Source of the DNA: an uncultured Dialister sp.
Lineage (GTDB): Bacteria > Bacillota > Negativicutes > Veillonellales > Dialisteraceae
Direction of reading: 5' to 3'
DNA length: 9,128 bases
Assembly: GCA_900545365.1 (NCBI GenBank)
Contig: UQYL01000040.1
Span: forward strand, 1-9,128
The translations under genes were made by a program, and so were the position numbers. The notes under the pieces were generated by a model. The model searched no databases. It saw nothing but the letters and a program-made list of their open reading frames with translations, and had not been told where the DNA came from. Position 1 is the stretch's first letter. Each line of letters opens with the position of its first letter. Positions 5,683-9,128 of this stretch are shown one piece after another.

Positions 5683-8329
5683 GCATTTCCCTCAGTACAC
5701 CACGGACTATATCAGCGGCGTCATGTCGCTCCGCACGCCCCAGAAGGATTCTCTCAAAATTCTGGAGGACATCGTCTCCGCAGTCCCTCTCCGCAAAGGG
5801 ATGAATCTCAAGGCGGCGCTGAGCGCAGTTCATACGCTCTGCCCCACATGCACGGATTTTGAGCGGGATTTTCTGTCTCTCACCTTTGCGCTGGCCACGG
5901 GCGTGGGCAAGACACGCCTCATGGGCGCCTTCATCGCGTACCTGTACACGCAGCACGGCATCCGCAATTTCTTCGTCGTCGCTCCCAATACGACGATTTA
6001 CGAGAAGCTGAAGAGCGACCTCAGCGACAGCACCAGCGAGAAGTATGTCTTCCGCGGACTGGGCTGCTTCAGTAAGCCTCCGGAAATCTTTACGGGCGAC
6101 GATTATAAGAACCGGCAGATGCCGTCTCTCTTCACATCGGATATCCGCCTCTTCATCTACAATATTGACAAGTTCAATAAAGAAGGGGCCAATATGAGGA
6201 AGATCAACGAGATGCTGGGCGACTCGTTCTATCAGTATCTGGCCCATCTGCCCGACCTCGTCCTCATCATGGACGAATCTCATCACTACCGCGCGGAAAA
6301 AGGCGCGCAGGCACTGAACGAGCTGAAGCCGCTCCTGGGGCTGGAACTGACCGCTACGCCTCTCGTCACGAAGGGAACAAAGCAGGTGCCCTTCAAAAAT
6401 GTGGTCTTCGAATATCCCCTGTCCAGAGCCATCGCGGACGGATACACCCGCACGCCTTACGCCGTCACCCGCACGGATATTGATTTTTACAATTTCGGCG
6501 ACGAACAGCTGGATAAAATGATGCTCATCGACGGTATCGCCTGCCATGAGCGCGCCCGTGCGAAACTCCGTGTCTACGCGGAGAATCACCCCGACCGGCG
6601 GCTGGTGAAGCCTTTCATGCTCATTGTCTGCAAGGACACGGCTCACGCCGCGTGGGTGGAGCATTTCGTCAAGTCCGACGAATTTCGCGGCGGGGACTAC
6701 AGGGATAAGACGATCATCATTCATTCCAAACTGTCCGGCGCGGAGACAGAAGAGAACACAAAAAAGCTTCTGGATGTGGAAAGCGCGGATAATCCCGTGG
6801 AGATCGTCATCCATGTGAACAAGCTGAAAGAGGGCTGGGACGTCAATAATCTTTACACGATCGTTCCTCTGAGGACGGCCGCGTCCAAGATCCTCCGCGA
6901 ACAGATGGTGGGCCGTGGCCTCCGTCTGCCTTACGGCGAGCGCACCGGCGACCGGGACGTGGACGCGGTCATGCTCACCGCGCACGATAAGTTTCAGGAC
7001 ATTCTCGCAGAAGCGCAGCGGGGCGACTCCATTTTCAAAGCAGGAAACGTCATCAAAGCGGAAGAAATGGTTCCCGAACAGATCACGCAGACGAAGCTCG
7101 CTCTTGATACTACACCGGAAACGGAATTGGAAGAGGCCTATGCGCAGCTCCGCATAGAGCGTTCTGACCAGACAGATCAATTGATAACAGCAGCGTCACA
7201 AATCATCCGCGAAGAAGTCACTGCATACATCTGCCATTCGTCTTCTCACTCGGTCACGGCAGAAACAGCCGAACGAGCTGCGGAAACAGCCGAACAGAAA
7301 CTCCGTGAAAATACGGATCTGGGCGAGCTTTTCCGCAGAAATGAAATGCCCATTGCGGAATGGCTGCGGCACAAGGCTCAGGAAGTCCATCGTGCCGTAC
7401 AGGAAAAATTTATACCCATCCCCCATATCAAAGTCACCGAAAGCGGCGTTGAGGAATATGTATTCGTTGACTTCGATCTGGACCTGAGCGTTTTTACCCA
7501 TGTCCCCATCCAAAATGAAGTATTGATTCAAAATCTGGAAGACATGGCGGACCGGCGGCGCATACAGGGAGACGCCATTGATTTTGAAGGGTTCAATCCC
7601 AAGAGCGTCATTCTTGAGCAGCTGCGGGCAAAACCGGAAATTGACTATGAAAAGTGTTCCGCTCTTCTGTTTAAACTGATATCTCAGGTCTGCTGTCATT
7701 ATGAAAAAGCATACGGTACGAACGGCATGCAGAATATTGTCATGATGTATAAGCGGGATATCGGAAATAAGATCTATGAGCAGATGATGAAGCATTTTTA
7801 CTGTGAAGACGGATTCTTCCGGGAAGAAGTCATCGGCGCGTCCGGTCATAACCTTTCGCAGTCGTATACGTCTGAGGAAACAGTTGATCTGTGGGAGCCG
7901 TACAAATCCAAGATTCAATCCGTTCTTTTTACGGGGATCAAAAGAGGCGTATTCAGCAGCGCTAAATTCGACAGCCTGCCGGAACTGCTTCTGGCGCAGG
8001 TGCTGGAAAACGACAGCGCCGTAAAGAACTGGCTCCGCCCCGCGCCGAAAGAATTCAACATCACATACAACCGGGGCCGCGCTTATGAGCCGGACTTCGT
8101 CGTAGAAACGGAAGAGCGGATCTATCTTGTGGAAGTCAAAGGAGAAGACAAGCTGAATGATCCCGATGTGATCGCGAAGAAAAAGCGCGGCATTCAATAT
8201 TGCGAGGTCGTCTCCCGCTGGGGAAAAGCCAACGGCTACAAGGAATGGCGGTATCTTTTCATTCCCTCGAAACAAATCATGTCCAATTCTTCATTCCTGC
8301 AGCTGGCGCAGCGGTTTCAGGTGATGTAA
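5675..8329 (+). CDS. res: Type III restriction-modification endonuclease/helicase subunit (Res)
   Basis: Res is the ATP-dependent cleavage subunit. In complex with Mod it translocates or slides along DNA and cuts near head-to-head unmethylated sites. With the start at 5675 it has 884 residues. SF2 helicase motifs are in order: Walker A ATGVGKT (74-80), the DEAD-box-like MDESHH (D200, E201), LTATP (225-229), KLKEGWDV (383-390) and QMVGRGLRLP (410-419). Near the C-terminus is a PD-(D/E)XK nuclease site: PDF with D807, then E820-V-K822 followed by KKKRGIQY. All key residues are present, so the enzyme looks active. A 7-residue repeat beginning ETAE occurs twice in a row (from residue 530). Composition drops in the second half: 43/60 G+C at 6901-6960, but 29/60 at 7441-7500 and 25/60 at 7681-7740. 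It overlaps mod by eight bases and ends just before a terminator shared with the convergent transporter gene. Confidence 0.94.
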   Translation: MNKHFPQYTTDYISGVMSLRTPQKDSLKILEDIVSAVPLRKGMNLKAALSAVHTLCPTCTDFERDFLSLTFALATGVGKTRLMGAFIAYLYTQHGIRNFFVVAPNTTIYEKLKSDLSDSTSEKYVFRGLGCFSKPPEIFTGDDYKNRQMPSLFTSDIRLFIYNIDKFNKEGANMRKINEMLGDSFYQYLAHLPDLVLIMDESHHYRAEKGAQALNELKPLLGLELTATPLVTKGTKQVPFKNVVFEYPLSRAIADGYTRTPYAVTRTDIDFYNFGDEQLDKMMLIDGIACHERARAKLRVYAENHPDRRLVKPFMLIVCKDTAHAAWVEHFVKSDEFRGGDYRDKTIIIHSKLSGAETEENTKKLLDVESADNPVEIVIHVNKLKEGWDVNNLYTIVPLRTAASKILREQMVGRGLRLPYGERTGDRDVDAVMLTAHDKFQDILAEAQRGDSIFKAGNVIKAEEMVPEQITQTKLALDTTPETELEEAYAQLRIERSDQTDQLITAASQIIREEVTAYICHSSSHSVTAETAERAAETAEQKLRENTDLGELFRRNEMPIAEWLRHKAQEVHRAVQEKFIPIPHIKVTESGVEEYVFVDFDLDLSVFTHVPIQNEVLIQNLEDMADRRRIQGDAIDFEGFNPKSVILEQLRAKPEIDYEKCSALLFKLISQVCCHYEKAYGTNGMQNIVMMYKRDIGNKIYEQMMKHFYCEDGFFREEVIGASGHNLSQSYTSEETVDLWEPYKSKIQSVLFTGIKRGVFSSAKFDSLPELLLAQVLENDSAVKNWLRPAPKEFNITYNRGRAYEPDFVVETEERIYLVEVKGEDKLNDPDVIAKKKRGIQYCEVVSRWGKANGYKEWRYLFIPSKQIMSNSSFLQLAQRFQVM
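7262..7295 (+). repeat. 13-base direct repeat in res
   Basis: GAAACAGCCGAAC occurs at 7262-7274 and 7283-7295, a period of 21 bases or seven codons. It encodes two similar seven-residue units starting ETAE in a probable helical linker after the helicase core. Gain or loss of a unit would keep the frame. Confidence 0.6.
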
Positions 8330-8335
8330 AAAAAC

Positions 8336-8371
8336 AAAAAAAGAGCCCCCGAAAAGGATCTCTCTTTTTTT
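8336..8371. terminator. Terminator shared by res and the convergent MFS gene
   Basis: AAAAAAAGAG (8336-8345) pairs with CTCTTTTTTT (8362-8371). Inside, CC/GG can pair around GAAAA, but CCC and ATCT face each other as an internal loop. The T-run serves the plus strand and the A-run serves the minus strand, so it can end transcription of both converging genes. The mismatched inner arms are unusual. Confidence 0.8.
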
Positions 8372-8376
8372 GCTTT

Positions 8377-9128
8377 TTACGCTTCGTCTCCCGCGGGGAG
8401 GGCGGCGCATTTCTTACGGCGGGTGTAGAGCCACGCCGCGAGGAGCCATGCGAGGGCGAGAAGCCCCGCGAAGAGCCGGAGGGTCGCGCCGTAGCCGCCG
8501 GTCTCGCTCTTCATGACCGAGAGGAGGAGCGGACCCGCGAGGCCCGCCATGCCCCACGCGGTGAGGATGACGCCGTGGATGGACGAGAGATGGCGCACGC
8601 CGAAGAAGTCCGACAGGTACGCGGGCATGCACGAGAAGCCGCCGCCGTAGCAGCTGATGATCGTGAGAACGAGGATATAAAAAAGGGCTTCTGACGGGGT
8701 TTGGGCGAGCGCAAAGAAGGCTGCCGTTTCGATCACAAAGAAAAGCACGTATGTCGCTGCACGTCCCATCCAATCGGAAAGCGTTGACCAGGCGAGCCGC
8801 CCAAGACCATTGACGATGCCGATGGCGCCCACGAGCGCGGCAGCACCGGCAACATTCATGCCGACGGCTTCCTGAGCCATCGGAGAGGCAACAGCGAGGA
8901 GTCCGATGCCGCAGGTGATGTTGGTGAAGAAAAGCCACCAAAGCGACCAAAATTCCCAGGTCTGGACGGCTTCGCGGCGCGTGTACTGTCTGCCGGTTTG
9001 GGCGGCAGCGGCTTTCTTCAGTTTTTCCGATGCATCGTCGGAAAGCTTGGTGAGATCAACCGTTTCACCAGCTTTCGGAGGCATTAAATAAAGGGAGGAG
9101 AGCGTCATGACAACCGCGTACGCCCCTC
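8377..9128 (-). CDS. MFS transporter, OFA (oxalate/formate antiporter) family, C-terminal part (5' end outside window)
   Basis: This is an inner-membrane secondary carrier of the major facilitator superfamily, probably for a small carboxylate. About 250 residues are visible. The frame is open to the right edge: reading continues upstream of the Met at 9106-9108 as ...GAYAVV, so that Met is internal. The order is the end of helix 6, a long cytoplasmic loop (from PPKAGE to REAVQTWEF), then six helices. Within them are the MFS inter-helix motif GRLAWSTLSDWMGR and the segments GGGFSCMPAYLSDFFG and ILTAWGMAGLAGPL. The last two and the TWEFWSLWWLFF entry to helix 7 are typical of OFA carriers such as YhjX and OxlT (family knowledge). 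The basic tail YTRRKK follows helix 12. The substrate is not defined: oxalate, formate, lactate and pyruvate are all known in the family. It converges on res and has no functional link to it that can be seen. Confidence 0.87.
   Translation of the reverse strand, partial: GAYAVVMTLSSLYLMPPKAGETVDLTKLSDDASEKLKKAAAAQTGRQYTRREAVQTWEFWSLWWLFFTNITCGIGLLAVASPMAQEAVGMNVAGAAALVGAIGIVNGLGRLAWSTLSDWMGRAATYVLFFVIETAAFFALAQTPSEALFYILVLTIISCYGGGFSCMPAYLSDFFGVRHLSSIHGVILTAWGMAGLAGPLLLSVMKSETGGYGATLRLFAGLLALAWLLAAWLYTRRKKCAALPAGDEA

Noticed and set aside
5594..7180. 528-residue open frame on the minus strand
   Set aside because: It is antisense to the helicase part of res, where all helicase motifs are on the plus strand. 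It shows no recognisable domain and is explained by codon bias.
7196..8275. 359-residue open frame on the minus strand
   Set aside because: It is antisense to the C-terminal half of res, including its nuclease motif, and shows no family features of its own.

Overview
The window is GC-rich bacterial DNA (roughly 60 % by eye in the housekeeping genes). It has tight gene packing, strong AGGAG-type ribosome sites and short U-tract terminators. This style, with an OFA-type MFS carrier and a RuBisCO-like protein, fits an anaerobic Firmicute, possibly a Negativicutes member. That assignment is an inference with low confidence. No RNA gene, CRISPR array, insertion sequence or replication origin was seen.

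Layout, left to right. (1) Positions 1-1607 hold the end of an ABC-2 type drug/metabolite exporter operon: the C-terminal half of the ATPase and a complete permease, overlapping by 4 bases and closed by a strong terminator. (2) Positions 1744-3986 hold a two-gene unit with its own promoter. It encodes a membrane-anchored family-2 glycosyltransferase of the polyprenyl-phosphate type and a RuBisCO-like protein (form IV) that lacks several residues needed for carboxylation. A terminator follows. (3) Positions 4052-8371 hold a complete type III restriction-modification system: an extended -10 promoter, mod (beta-class adenine methyltransferase), and res (helicase plus PD-(D/E)XK nuclease) starting inside the end of mod. 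(4) On the minus strand, an OFA-family MFS transporter converges on res and runs off the right edge.

The most interesting part is the type III system. The mod gene carries a run of eight C in codons 35-37, where a one-base slip in either direction ends translation early. This is the layout of a phase-variable methyltransferase (phasevarion). The centre of mod, from just after DPPY to just before the FLGSG motif, is strikingly AT-rich (hand counts 38 % and 32 % GC per 60 bases, against 68 % just downstream). This indicates that the target-recognition core was swapped in frame between two conserved motifs. A weaker composition shift occurs in the second half of res. The terminators on either side of the module share sequence, and the downstream one has poorly matching arms, which may mark how the module entered.

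The RuBisCO-like protein is the second point of interest. It keeps the loop lysine (KDDH) and several phosphate-binding positions. However, it has His in place of the metal-ligand Glu and lacks the loop-6 lysine, and it sits beside a glycosyltransferase rather than methionine-salvage genes, so its substrate is open.
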